From positions 1 to 35,338 of the forward strand of contig JAFTJB010000033.1 in assembly GCA_017456625.1 (NCBI GenBank): a stretch of DNA of 35,338 nt. The letters run 5' to 3'. Under the pieces are notes generated by a model. It worked only from the letters and a program-made list of their open reading frames with translations. It was not told the origin of the DNA and did no database searches. The translations under genes were made by a program, and so were the position numbers. This document shows positions 7,488 through 14,813 of this stretch, piece after piece. Each line of letters begins with the position of its first letter. The first letter of the stretch is position 1. The DNA is from Clostridia bacterium. GTDB taxonomy: Bacteria; Bacillota; Clostridia; Oscillospirales; CAG-272.

Positions 7488-8486
7488 ATGGAATACTTTA
7501 CGATGGAAATTGTCGGTATGGTGCTCGTTGTTTTGGGTATCACGGCGATTTCGGAATACCTTCTGATCAAATTATTCCGCGCGCGACAGGTGGGGCAGTA
7601 TATTCGCGAGGAGGGACCCGAGTGGCATCGCTCCAAGGCGGGAACTCCCATTATGGGCGGACTCGGATTTATTCTTGCGACCCTAATCGTGATGGCGATC
7701 TTCTTTGTGACGCTGCTGGTCAACGGTACGACGAACTACTACATTCCCTTGGCGATCACCTTGGCGTTTGCGGTGACAAACGGCGCGATCGGCTTTGTGG
7801 ATGACTACGCCAAGCTCGTCAAAAAGGAAAACGAGGGACTCAGCGAAATGCAGAAGCTGCTTTTGCAGACCGCGGTCGCCGCAGGCTTCCTTTGCGTGAT
7901 GGGCTACACGGGCAACATTGAGACCGAGCAATGGATCCCGTTTACCGATATCAGCATAGACTTTGGCTGGTTTTATTATCCCATCGCGCTCCTTGTGATC
8001 GTCGGTGTCGTCAACGGCTCGAATTTTACCGACGGCTTGGATGGCTTGGAGGGCTCTGTGACGCTCGTCATCGGTGTCTTCTTCGCGATCTACGGATTTG
8101 AATATGCGGATGAGCGAGTTGCCATTGTCGGCGGGCTTCTCATCGGCGGATGTCTCGGCTTCCTCATCTTCAATTTTCACCCCGCAAAGATCTTTATGGG
8201 GGATACGGGCTCGCTCTTTTTGGGAGCGATGGTCATCGGTACCTCGATCGTTATGAACGAGCTGATCATCGGCATCATCCTTTGCGGCGTTTATATCATT
8301 GAAATGCTCTCCAGCCTCTTGCAAAGGGTTTGCTATAAGCTCTTTAACAAAATGCGCCTGTTCCGTATGGCGCCGCTCCATCATCATTTTGAAAAATGCG
8401 GATGGAACGAATACACTGTGGTCACGGTATTCTCAATTGCCGAGGCTCTCTTCTGCATTTTGGCTTGGTACGCACTCTACGTCTGA
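7488..8486 (+). CDS. mraY: Phospho-N-acetylmuramoyl-pentapeptide transferase MraY
   Basis: A 332-residue polytopic membrane enzyme that transfers phospho-MurNAc-pentapeptide from UDP to undecaprenyl phosphate, giving lipid I. About ten membrane helices are apparent. Visible active-site blocks are FVDDYAKL with D105/D106, the NGSNFTDGLDGLEG stretch (176-189), FMGDTGSLFLGA with D239, and the hallmark histidines in APLHHHFEKCGW (HHH at 298-300). Length is normal. AAGGAG at 7471-7476 supports the ATG at 7488; a second ATG at 7503 is possible but would trim the first helix. It follows murF as usual, but ftsW comes next where murD is expected. Confidence 0.96.
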   Translation: MEYFTMEIVGMVLVVLGITAISEYLLIKLFRARQVGQYIREEGPEWHRSKAGTPIMGGLGFILATLIVMAIFFVTLLVNGTTNYYIPLAITLAFAVTNGAIGFVDDYAKLVKKENEGLSEMQKLLLQTAVAAGFLCVMGYTGNIETEQWIPFTDISIDFGWFYYPIALLVIVGVVNGSNFTDGLDGLEGSVTLVIGVFFAIYGFEYADERVAIVGGLLIGGCLGFLIFNFHPAKIFMGDTGSLFLGAMVIGTSIVMNELIIGIILCGVYIIEMLSSLLQRVCYKLFNKMRLFRMAPLHHHFEKCGWNEYTVVTVFSIAEALFCILAWYALYV

Positions 8487-8534
8487 CGGTATCGCCCTTC
8501 GGCGGTATCACATTACCACGAAAGGCTACGCTTC

Positions 8535-9779
8535 ATGAACGACGAAAAAAAACTCACACCCCGGCGCCGCAGGTTGTCGCTCCGAGGTCGGAGGAAGGAG
8601 ACGGCACCGCCGCCCGCACCGACCGAGCAGACGCCGAAAAATCCAATGGCGCTTGCCAAGGGGGCTCCCGATATTCCCATGATCCTCATTACCGCAGGAT
8701 TGATTCTGTTCGGCTGCGTTATGATCTACAGCGCATCCTCGGTGTATGCGGAGCAATATCACGACGATAACACCTATTTTATTGCCAGACATCTTGTGTT
8801 TCTGATCATGGCGGTCGCCTTTACCGCGATCGTGGTCAAATTCTGTACTCCGAAATTCTGGGAGGATTTTGGAATTATTCTGTATGCGGTTTCCGTGGTC
8901 TTGTTGCTTTTGGTTCTTGTTGTCGGAAGTGACCTCGGAAGCGGAGCAAAGCGGTGGCTGGATTTCAAGGTCATCACGCTCCAGCCCTCGGAGATCGCAA
9001 AAACGGCGCTCGTTCTGGTGCTCGCCAAATATATGTCGAGCTTTGAAAAGCCAATCATGTCCACGCACAAATTCGGCGGCAGCTTCCGCTACGGTATTCT
9101 TTATCCCGGAATGATCATGGGTGTGCTGGTTGTGCTGGTCATGCTTGAGAAGCACATTTCGGGTATCATGATCCTCGGTATGCTCGGTGTATCGGTCATG
9201 TTTTTGGGCGGTACCCGTATCAAATATCTTGCATTGATCCTCGGTACACTTGCCGTTGCGGCGTGCCTTTTGATCCTGATCTTTCCGTACGCGCAGGCGC
9301 GTGTGACGACGTGGCTCTTTATAGAGGATGCCGATCCGCTCGGCTCTGCGTGGCAGACTCTGCAGGGACTTATGGCGATCGGCTCGGGAGGGCTGTTTGG
9401 AACGGGGCTTGGAAACAGCCGACAAAAATTCGGCTACGTATCCCAGCCGCAAAACGACTTTATCTTTACCATCGTATGCGAGGAGCTTGGATTTGTCGGT
9501 GCCGTTGCGGTGCTTGGCTTGTTCGGTCTGTTCGTATGGCGCGGCTTTTACATCGCACGACACGCACCCAATAAATGCAACGCACTTATTGTTTACGGAC
9601 TCACCTTCAAGGTTGCCCTGCAGGTGATCCTCAATATCGCGGTCGTTACAAACTCCATGCCGAATACGGGAATTTCACTTCCGTTCTTCAGCTACGGAGG
9701 CACCTCTCTCATGCTTCAGATCGTTGAGGTCGGCATCATTCTCGCCATCTCGCGCTACTGTAGTGGGAAGAGAGTATAA
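8535..9779 (+). CDS. ftsW: SEDS-family peptidoglycan glycosyltransferase FtsW
   Basis: A 414-residue SEDS polymerase that joins lipid II into glycan strands at the septum, working with a class B PBP, here most likely the one encoded upstream. About ten membrane segments begin near residue 47. Family features are GSGAKRWLDF...QPSEIAK (about 136-156), the QPQNDFIFTIVCEELGF loop (about 304-320) containing the presumed catalytic aspartate D308, and the C-terminal PNTGISLPFFSYGGTSL block. Residues 1-45 form an unusual cytoplasmic tail, first Arg-rich then Pro/Thr-rich, perhaps a contact with other division proteins. The ATG at 8535 has only a modest GAAAGG upstream. murD is missing before it, and a DUF559 gene begins seven bases after its stop. 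Confidence 0.95.
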   Translation: MNDEKKLTPRRRRLSLRGRRKETAPPPAPTEQTPKNPMALAKGAPDIPMILITAGLILFGCVMIYSASSVYAEQYHDDNTYFIARHLVFLIMAVAFTAIVVKFCTPKFWEDFGIILYAVSVVLLLLVLVVGSDLGSGAKRWLDFKVITLQPSEIAKTALVLVLAKYMSSFEKPIMSTHKFGGSFRYGILYPGMIMGVLVVLVMLEKHISGIMILGMLGVSVMFLGGTRIKYLALILGTLAVAACLLILIFPYAQARVTTWLFIEDADPLGSAWQTLQGLMAIGSGGLFGTGLGNSRQKFGYVSQPQNDFIFTIVCEELGFVGAVAVLGLFGLFVWRGFYIARHAPNKCNALIVYGLTFKVALQVILNIAVVTNSMPNTGISLPFFSYGGTSLMLQIVEVGIILAISRYCSGKRV

Positions 9780-9786
9780 TCTGGTT

Positions 9787-10155
9787 ATGGAAAGAAAGAA
9801 TAATAAGCTTCTTCTTCCGCTTGCGAAAACCATGCGAAAGAATATGACCCGAGAGGAACGGAAATTATGGTATGACTTTTTGCGGGAATATCCCGTGAAA
9901 TTTACCAGACAGAAAATTTTAGGAAAATACATTGCGGACTTTTATTCAGCAAAAGCAAAACTTGTGATAGAAATTGATGGATCACAGCATCATACGGAAG
10001 AAGGATTTGAATATGATGCAGCGCGAACCGAGTTTTTGCAGGAATATGGATTGCAGGTTGTCAGATTTACCAATGAAGATATCAACAAACATTTTCTCGA
10101 GGTCTGTGAGCATATTGATCACATTGTGGAGATGACAACACAGGAAGATATATAA
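9787..10155 (+). CDS. DUF559 (Vsr-like, PD-(D/E)XK fold) endonuclease-domain protein
   Basis: A 122-residue protein of the DUF559 family, whose fold is related to very-short-patch-repair and restriction endonucleases. Visible family features are TREERKLWYDFLR (21-33), KFTRQKILGKYIADFY (38-53) and LVIEIDGSQHH (59-69), giving candidate metal and catalytic residues D51, E62, D64 and H68. The end has the usual VVRFTNEDI. No activity is proven for most members. The ATG at 9787 lies seven bases after the ftsW stop and has no close ribosome binding site, so coupling to ftsW is likely; a longer in-frame start at 9724 would overlap ftsW and is disfavoured. The gene is AT-richer than its neighbours and is not part of any standard dcw cluster. 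An inverted-repeat element starts directly at its stop codon, which suggests that gene and repeat arrived together. Confidence 0.85.
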   Translation: MERKNNKLLLPLAKTMRKNMTREERKLWYDFLREYPVKFTRQKILGKYIADFYSAKAKLVIEIDGSQHHTEEGFEYDAARTEFLQEYGLQVVRFTNEDINKHFLEVCEHIDHIVEMTTQEDI

Positions 10156-10332
10156 AACAACCCCTCCGTCTCGCACTGCGAGCCACCTCCCCTTACACAG
10201 GGGAGGCAAATAAGTGCAAACCTTTTTATGTATTGCAAATTTTGAAGAACTGTTTCTGTGAAAGAACAAGCGATTTTTCATGGGCTCCCTTGTGTAAAGG
10301 GAGCTGTCACCGAAGGTGACTGAGGGATTGTT
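10156..10332. repeat. Inverted-repeat element directly after the DUF559 gene
   Basis: A roughly 177-base element with imperfect inverted ends of about 51 bases. The left arm is 10156-10207 and the right arm 10282-10332. Read outward-in, the arms share AACAAYCCCTC, GTC, a small hairpin, and a CTCCC-YTTACACA-RGGGAG hairpin. Left-arm hairpins are CTCGC-act-GCGAG and CCTCCCC-ttacaca-GGGGAGG; right-arm hairpins are GCTCCCTT-gtgt-AAAGGGAGC and TCACC-gaa-GGTGA. The middle (10208-10281) is AT-rich and has no gene. The layout resembles a non-autonomous, REP-like or MITE-like repeat. I recall similar arms as dispersed repeats in gut Firmicutes, but could not check this. Confidence 0.75.
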
Positions 10333-10376
10333 ATAATTCATGAGAGAACACAAAAAACAACGAAAGGAAGACCATT

Positions 10377-10682
10377 ATGAAAAAAATCAGAACCCGTAAC
10401 TTTTTCCGCACGCTCAAAATTGTCGGCGGTCTTTCCGCGATCTTCCTTTTGTGGCTGATCGTGTTGGGGAAAAAGCTCGCAACCGAGCATTTTGACGGAC
10501 TGACCATGGGCGTTTTTGCGATCTTCGGCATCGCCGCAGCAAGCTTTCTCTTGTTCAGCTTCATGCCGTACTTCAAGGGAGACCGCCGTTGGTATTCGAT
10601 CTCCGCAATGCTTACAAGCGTCTTTTTCATCGGGCTCGTCGTGCTTTGGAATGCGGCACCTATCCCCGAGGCGGTGATCTGA
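10377..10682 (+). CDS. Small hypothetical membrane protein
   Basis: A 101-residue protein that I do not assign to a family. It has a basic N-terminus (KKIRTRNFFR), and three hydrophobic stretches at about residues 14-31, 43-66 and 75-93, so it is probably a three-helix membrane protein with the N-terminus inside. The start is supported by AAAGGAAG six to seven bases before the ATG. The stop lies one base before the murG start, which argues for translational coupling and possibly a shared role with MurG at the membrane. It begins 44 bases after the DUF559-linked repeat element, so it could belong to inserted DNA, but its composition is closer to that of the dcw genes. It is a real gene by start site and spacing; function is unknown. 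Confidence 0.7.
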   Translation: MKKIRTRNFFRTLKIVGGLSAIFLLWLIVLGKKLATEHFDGLTMGVFAIFGIAAASFLLFSFMPYFKGDRRWYSISAMLTSVFFIGLVVLWNAAPIPEAVI

Positions 10683-10683
10683 T

Positions 10684-11808
10684 ATGCGCGTGATACTGAC
10701 AGGCGGCGGAACGGCGGGGCACATCAATCCCGCGTTGGCGATCGCAGAAACCATCCTTCAAAACGCCCCCGATTCCGAGGTCATTTTCGTCGGAAACAAG
10801 AAGGGTAAGGAGGTAGACCTCGTCCCGCGTGAGGGATATCAGCTCTATTTTACAAAATCCAAAGGCATACCGCGCAAGGCATCCAAGCTTTCTCCAAAGA
10901 GACTTCATGCGTATTGGCTCGCGGCGACCTCGCCGTATATGCCGCGCACAACCAATATCATTAAGCGCTTCAAGCCCGATCTCGTCATCGGAACGGGCGG
11001 ATATGCCTGTTGGCCCATCATGGCGGCGGCGACCCGCATGGGAATTCCCACGGCGGTACATGAATCGAATTCCTTCCCGGGACTTGCGATCCGTCGCTTG
11101 CAGGATGAGGTCAATATGATCTGGATCAATTTCCCGAGCACGGCGGAGCGGATCCGCGCGCATGAAAAGATAACCAAGGTCGGTAACCCCCTGCGGCGTG
11201 GCTTTGGCATGATCTCCTATGAGGAGGCGAGAGAAAAATTGGGGATCGCGCCCGACCAAAAAATGATCCTCTCCTTTGCGGGAAGCCTTGGCGCGGCACC
11301 CGTCAGCGAGGCGGTGCTTGGCATGATGCGGGACTATTCCTCCAAGGATACGAGGCTCCTCCACGTTCACGCAACGGGGAAGGACGATTACGAGGACATG
11401 AAAAAGCTTTACGCATCGTACGGACTGCAGCACTGTCAAAATTGCACGCTGACCGATTATATCTACGATATGCCGCTACGGATGGCGGCGGCGGATCTCG
11501 TCATTTCCCGCGCGGGTGCCATGACGCTTTCGGAGCTTGCGCTGATGAGAAAGGCGGCGATCCTGATCCCCTCACCGAACGTCGCGGAGAACCACCAATA
11601 CCACAACGCAAAGGAGTTTGCGGATGCGGGGGCGGCGATCTTGACCGAGGAGAAAACACTCGGGGACGGTGCCTTGACCGATGCCGCGAGAGCGATCCTT
11701 GAGGATCCCGCAAGGGCAGCGGATATGAAGCGCGCGATCGCGGGCTTTGCCGTAACGGATGCCAACCGTCGCATTTGGGAAAAGATCTGCGAATTGACTC
11801 AAAAATAA
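10684..11808 (+). CDS. murG: Lipid II synthase MurG
   Basis: A 374-residue GT28 glycosyltransferase on the inner membrane face that adds GlcNAc from UDP-GlcNAc to lipid I, making lipid II. Visible motifs are the N-terminal glycine loop GGGTAGHINPALA (7-19) with H13, the HESNSFPGLA loop in the N-terminal half, GSLGAAPVSEAV at the start of the C-terminal Rossmann domain, and the donor-binding stretch SRAGAMTLSELALMRKAAILIP followed by ENHQYHNAKEF. Length is normal. The ATG at 10684 is one base after the stop of the small membrane protein. FtsQ follows after 27 bases. The order ftsW-murG-ftsQ is a common dcw order apart from the DUF559 gene, the repeat and the small gene lying between ftsW and murG. 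Confidence 0.96.
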   Translation: MRVILTGGGTAGHINPALAIAETILQNAPDSEVIFVGNKKGKEVDLVPREGYQLYFTKSKGIPRKASKLSPKRLHAYWLAATSPYMPRTTNIIKRFKPDLVIGTGGYACWPIMAAATRMGIPTAVHESNSFPGLAIRRLQDEVNMIWINFPSTAERIRAHEKITKVGNPLRRGFGMISYEEAREKLGIAPDQKMILSFAGSLGAAPVSEAVLGMMRDYSSKDTRLLHVHATGKDDYEDMKKLYASYGLQHCQNCTLTDYIYDMPLRMAAADLVISRAGAMTLSELALMRKAAILIPSPNVAENHQYHNAKEFADAGAAILTEEKTLGDGALTDAARAILEDPARAADMKRAIAGFAVTDANRRIWEKICELTQK

Positions 11809-11835
11809 TCCTGAAAACAGAAAAGAGGACAGCTT

Positions 11836-12714
11836 ATGAACAGGGAAGTGAAAAATCAAGCACCGCAAAAGGCGGCGCCCACGATAAGGGCTACGGATGA
11901 GACCAACGATCCCTCGTTGCATCCCGTCACCAGAAAAAATCTGAAAAAGACCAAAAAGCGACTGCGCATTTTGCAGATCGTGATGATCGTCGTGGTCGGA
12001 TTGATCCTGATCACGGGATTGATGCTCGCGATCATGCCGCTGTGTACCGTGAGCGAGATCGTGGTGGAGGGCAACGTTGCCTGCACCGCGGAGGAGATCA
12101 TTGCGGCGTCCGGTATCAAGGAGGGTGACGAGATATTTTCCGTATTTTTCGCAAAGTCGGGCGGAGAATTGCAAAATCAGATCTTTTTGGCGTGCCCGAA
12201 TTTGCGCACGATCAAGATCTCTTGCGGTTTTTCCAAGGTGACCATCACCGTCACCGAGATGGAAAACGTCATGTACACCTCTGCGGGCTCGGAATGGTAT
12301 TCCTTGAATACCGATTTGCTCGTTTTGGAGAAAAATGCCGATCCGTCGGCATTTTCTCCTTTTTTGAAGGTCAAGCTTCCCGCCGTTACGAGCGTAACGG
12401 TCGGTAGGAAGGTCGCGTTCGCAAATCAGAATATCGATTACGGATATATCGTGGAGCTGCTGGAGGTCTTCAAGCGGCACGACGTTATGGACAGTGTGAC
12501 TTACGTTGATTTTTCGGATAAGCTCTCGCTCTCCTGCGTGTTCGGTGATCGAATCCGCCTCGAGCTTGGGACTCTTGCGGACACTGATACCAAATTTGCC
12601 CGCTTTGCAGACGTGCTGCGCGAAAAGGGCGACGTCGGTTATGCCGTTATCAACGTTTCAAATCCGTCCAAGCCGACTTACCAAGCGATCGAGAGCACAG
12701 AATTATACGATTGA
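11836..12714 (+). CDS. ftsQ: Cell division protein FtsQ/DivIB
   Basis: A 292-residue bitopic septal protein of the FtsQLB complex. Residues 1-45 are cytoplasmic and basic, about 46-67 form the membrane helix, and about 71-140 are the POTRA domain (VSEIVVEGNVACTAEEII...SGIKEGDEIF), followed by the beta domain. In Gram-positives DivIB works with FtsL and DivIC to control the FtsW/PBP synthase, so it probably contacts the FtsL-like and PBP products encoded upstream. AGAGGA six bases before the ATG supports the start. The gene ends the first dcw transcript, since two terminator hairpins follow at once. The POTRA sequence is recognisable though divergent overall, as is usual for FtsQ. Confidence 0.9.
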   Translation: MNREVKNQAPQKAAPTIRATDETNDPSLHPVTRKNLKKTKKRLRILQIVMIVVVGLILITGLMLAIMPLCTVSEIVVEGNVACTAEEIIAASGIKEGDEIFSVFFAKSGGELQNQIFLACPNLRTIKISCGFSKVTITVTEMENVMYTSAGSEWYSLNTDLLVLEKNADPSAFSPFLKVKLPAVTSVTVGRKVAFANQNIDYGYIVELLEVFKRHDVMDSVTYVDFSDKLSLSCVFGDRIRLELGTLADTDTKFARFADVLREKGDVGYAVINVSNPSKPTYQAIESTELYD

Positions 12715-12720
12715 CCGCAG

Positions 12721-12769
12721 GGCGGAGGCGAGCTCCGCCTCTTTTTTTGAGCCTTTCGGCTCTTTTTTT
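12721..12769 (+). terminator. Tandem intrinsic terminators after ftsQ
   Basis: Two hairpins stand back to back. GGCGGAG (12721-12727) pairs with CTCCGCC (12733-12739) and is followed by a run of seven T at 12742-12748. GAGCC (12749-12753) pairs with GGCTC (12758-12762) around a TTTC loop and is followed by seven T at 12763-12769. Both fit Rho-independent termination and separate ftsQ from ftsZ. Confidence 0.88.
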
Positions 12770-12821
12770 GTTAAAATTTGAAAAATAAATGTAAATTTCC
12801 AAAAAAAAATCGAAAAACATC

Positions 12822-12855
12822 TTGAAATATTTGAAAAAACATAGTAAGATATAAT
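12822..12855 (+). promoter_or_regulatory. Putative ftsZ promoter
   Basis: TTGAAA at 12822-12827 is followed after 17 bases by TAAGAT at 12845-12850; a perfect TATAAT overlaps at 12850-12855. The region lies in very AT-rich DNA after the double terminator and ahead of the ftsZ ribosome binding site, so a sigma-A promoter here is expected. Which -10 box is used is not decided by sequence. Confidence 0.6.
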
Positions 12856-12915
12856 ATAAGTGGATCTATGCACACGGAAATACAGAAAGAATTAGAAAGT
12901 TCGGGAGGGTCAAAC

Positions 12916-14085
12916 ATGACATTTGAACACGATGATACCATTGACTCGGTAGTCAAGGTAAAAGTAATAGGCGTTGGCGGCGGCGGAAACAACGCGGTCA
13001 ACCGTATGATCACCACCAATATTCAGGGCGTTGAATTCGTATCGGTCAACACCGACCGTCAGGCGCTCCGCAAGTCCGAGGCTCCCAATCAGCTCGTCAT
13101 CGGCGAGAAGATCACCAAGGGCTTTGGCGCAGGCGCAAATCCCCAGATCGGCGCGCGCGCAGCAGAGGAATCCATCGAGGAGATCCGTGCGCTGCTTGAG
13201 GGCACCGATATGGTATTCATCACCGCAGGTATGGGCGGCGGCACCGGAACGGGCGCGGCTCCTATCGTTGCGCGCGTTGCTCGCGAGATGGATATCCTCA
13301 CCGTCGGTATCGTAACCAAGCCCTTCGCTTTCGAGGGTAAGAGAAGAACCGAGCACGCGGAGGCAGGTATTACCGAGCTCGCACAGTACGTTGACTCTCT
13401 GATTGTGATCCCCAACGAGAGACTGAAGGAGGTCTCCAACGCGAAGATCACGCTTATGAATGCGTTCGGCATTGCAGACGACGTTCTCCGTCGCGGTGTA
13501 CAGAGTATCGCAGACCTCATTCAGGGCACTGCGTTCATCAACCTCGACTTTGCTGACGTAACCAGCGTTATGGCAAATGCGGGCTATGCACACATGGGTG
13601 TTGGCTCCGCAACCGGTAAGGATAAGGCAGAGCTTGCGGCAAAGGAAGCAATCTCCAGCCCGCTGCTTGAGACCTCCATCAAGGGTGCAAAGGGCATCCT
13701 GATGAGCTTCTCCGTATCCCCCGACATTTCGCTCGACGACGTTACTCTGGCATCTACCCTTATCTCCAACGAGGCAAATCCCGATGCGAACATCATCTGG
13801 GGTGTTGCGTTCGATCCCGAGATGGAGGACGAGATGAAGATCACCATCATTGCAACCGGCTTTGAGAAGAAGCCCGAGGATGCAAACCGTCTTGGCAAGG
13901 AGATCAAGACCAATCCCGGCTCTCCCTTTCAGCCCAAGGGCACCGTTCCCGCGGCAGAGCCCGTAGCAGAGGAGAAGACTACCGTGAAGAAGGTCATCAA
14001 GGTCAAGAAGCCCGTCACACAGACGACCTCCGACGACGATTTTGGTGATATCCTCGGTATGGTCAATACCTTCAAGAACAAATAA
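12916..14085 (+). CDS. ftsZ: Cell division GTPase FtsZ
   Basis: A 389-residue tubulin homologue that polymerises into the Z-ring. The GTP-binding core has VIGVGGGGNNAVNRM (18-32), the tubulin signature GGGTGTG (107-113) and the NADF-type T7 region. A variable linker rich in Lys, Val and Thr leads to a C-terminal peptide DFGDILGMVNTFKNK, matching the conserved tail that binds FtsA, SepF or ZapA-type partners. The ATG at 12916 is preferred because GGAGGG is six bases upstream and the N-terminus then has the usual length; an in-frame ATG at 12868 adds 16 residues without a site. FtsZ stands alone between terminators, without ftsA. Codon choice is biased, as in highly expressed genes. Confidence 0.97.
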   Translation: MTFEHDDTIDSVVKVKVIGVGGGGNNAVNRMITTNIQGVEFVSVNTDRQALRKSEAPNQLVIGEKITKGFGAGANPQIGARAAEESIEEIRALLEGTDMVFITAGMGGGTGTGAAPIVARVAREMDILTVGIVTKPFAFEGKRRTEHAEAGITELAQYVDSLIVIPNERLKEVSNAKITLMNAFGIADDVLRRGVQSIADLIQGTAFINLDFADVTSVMANAGYAHMGVGSATGKDKAELAAKEAISSPLLETSIKGAKGILMSFSVSPDISLDDVTLASTLISNEANPDANIIWGVAFDPEMEDEMKITIIATGFEKKPEDANRLGKEIKTNPGSPFQPKGTVPAAEPVAEEKTTVKKVIKVKKPVTQTTSDDDFGDILGMVNTFKNK

Positions 14086-14094
14086 TGCAAATAT

Positions 14095-14126
14095 ACGGAC
14101 ATCTGCCTTGGGCGGATGTCCGTTTT
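14095..14126 (+). terminator. Intrinsic terminator after ftsZ
   Basis: A 13-base-pair stem (14095-14107 with 14111-14123; one T-G pair) closes a three-base TTG loop, and is followed by TTTT. It starts ten bases after the ftsZ stop, so it very likely ends the ftsZ transcript. Confidence 0.85.
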
Positions 14127-14153
14127 GCGCGGTCTTATAATAATGGAGTAATT

Positions 14154-14639
14154 ATGCAGATCAGAAATGCGGAAATCGGAGATATGGAAGCGGTCGTGCG
14201 TGTCTACCGCGCGGCAAAGGACTATATGGACCGAACGGGGAACGAAACGCAATGGGAGCGAGGATATCCCGCCGAGGCGATGATCCGCGAGGATATTGCA
14301 AGCCGCCGACTCTACGTTGTAGAGGAGGACAGATGTATTCATGCGGTCTTTTATTTTGGGCTTGAGGAGGATGAGACCTACCGAAGGATCTATGACGGCG
14401 CGTGGAAAAATGACGAGCCATACGGTGTCATTCACCGAGTAGGAAGCGATGGGGCTGTGCGCGGTGTGATCCGTGCGGTGGTGGATTTTTGCTTGCAGAC
14501 GGTGAAAAATCTGCGCATCGATACCCACGAGAACAACAAGACCATGCAGCACGTCCTGCAAAAATGCGGCTTTGAGCGCTGCGGGATCATCTACCTGCAA
14601 AACGGAGACGCGCGCATTGCCTACCATTTGGTCGTTTAA
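14154..14639 (+). CDS. GNAT-family N-acetyltransferase
   Basis: A 161-residue GCN5-related acyltransferase that would move an acetyl group from acetyl-CoA to an amine. The N-terminal block IRNAEIGDMEAVVRVYRAAKDYM is typical of the family. The C-terminal block IDTHENNKTMQHVLQKCGFERCGIIYL is the usual end of the acetyl-CoA fold. The central pyrophosphate-binding loop is weak, reading RVGSDGAVRGVIRAVV. The substrate cannot be told. The ATG at 14154 has TGGAG six bases upstream. A longer frame from an ATG at 14085 overlaps the ftsZ stop and runs through the terminator, so it is rejected. The gene lies alone between the ftsZ terminator and the rhamnulokinase promoter. Confidence 0.85.
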   Translation: MQIRNAEIGDMEAVVRVYRAAKDYMDRTGNETQWERGYPAEAMIREDIASRRLYVVEEDRCIHAVFYFGLEEDETYRRIYDGAWKNDEPYGVIHRVGSDGAVRGVIRAVVDFCLQTVKNLRIDTHENNKTMQHVLQKCGFERCGIIYLQNGDARIAYHLVV

Positions 14640-14752
14640 CGGTAGTCGGAGGGTCTTGTAATAATCTCTTACGGTTCGATCTCTTTTTCCAAATTTTGTG
14701 AAGAATAACCCTTGTTGTTCATTGTTTGTTCATACATAAGTGGGATGCTTGT

Positions 14753-14760
14753 GATATAAT
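14753..14760 (+). promoter_or_regulatory. Extended -10 promoter ahead of the rhamnulokinase gene
   Basis: TATAAT at 14755-14760 is preceded by TG at 14752-14753 and one base, an extended -10 box. No convincing -35 hexamer is 17 bases upstream; TTGTTC at 14726-14731 is too far (23 bases). The box is 53 bases before the rhaB ATG. Confidence 0.6.
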
Positions 14761-14813
14761 AAATACGGTTGTTTTGTACGAACTAATTATTTATACTTTT
14801 TTGGAGGTTGCAA

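Noticed and set aside
10156..10332. A CRISPR array or riboswitch in the region after the DUF559 gene
   Set aside because: The repeats are inverted and only two, with no spacers, and no known riboswitch core is visible; an inverted-repeat element explains it better.
12868..12915. Longer FtsZ start at the ATG at 12868
   Set aside because: No ribosome binding site precedes it and FtsZ proteins begin close to the GTPase core; GGAGGG at 12904-12909 points to the ATG at 12916.
14085..14153. Longer GNAT frame starting at 14085
   Set aside because: It would begin on the last base of the ftsZ stop codon and translate through the terminator hairpin; the ATG at 14154 has a ribosome binding site.
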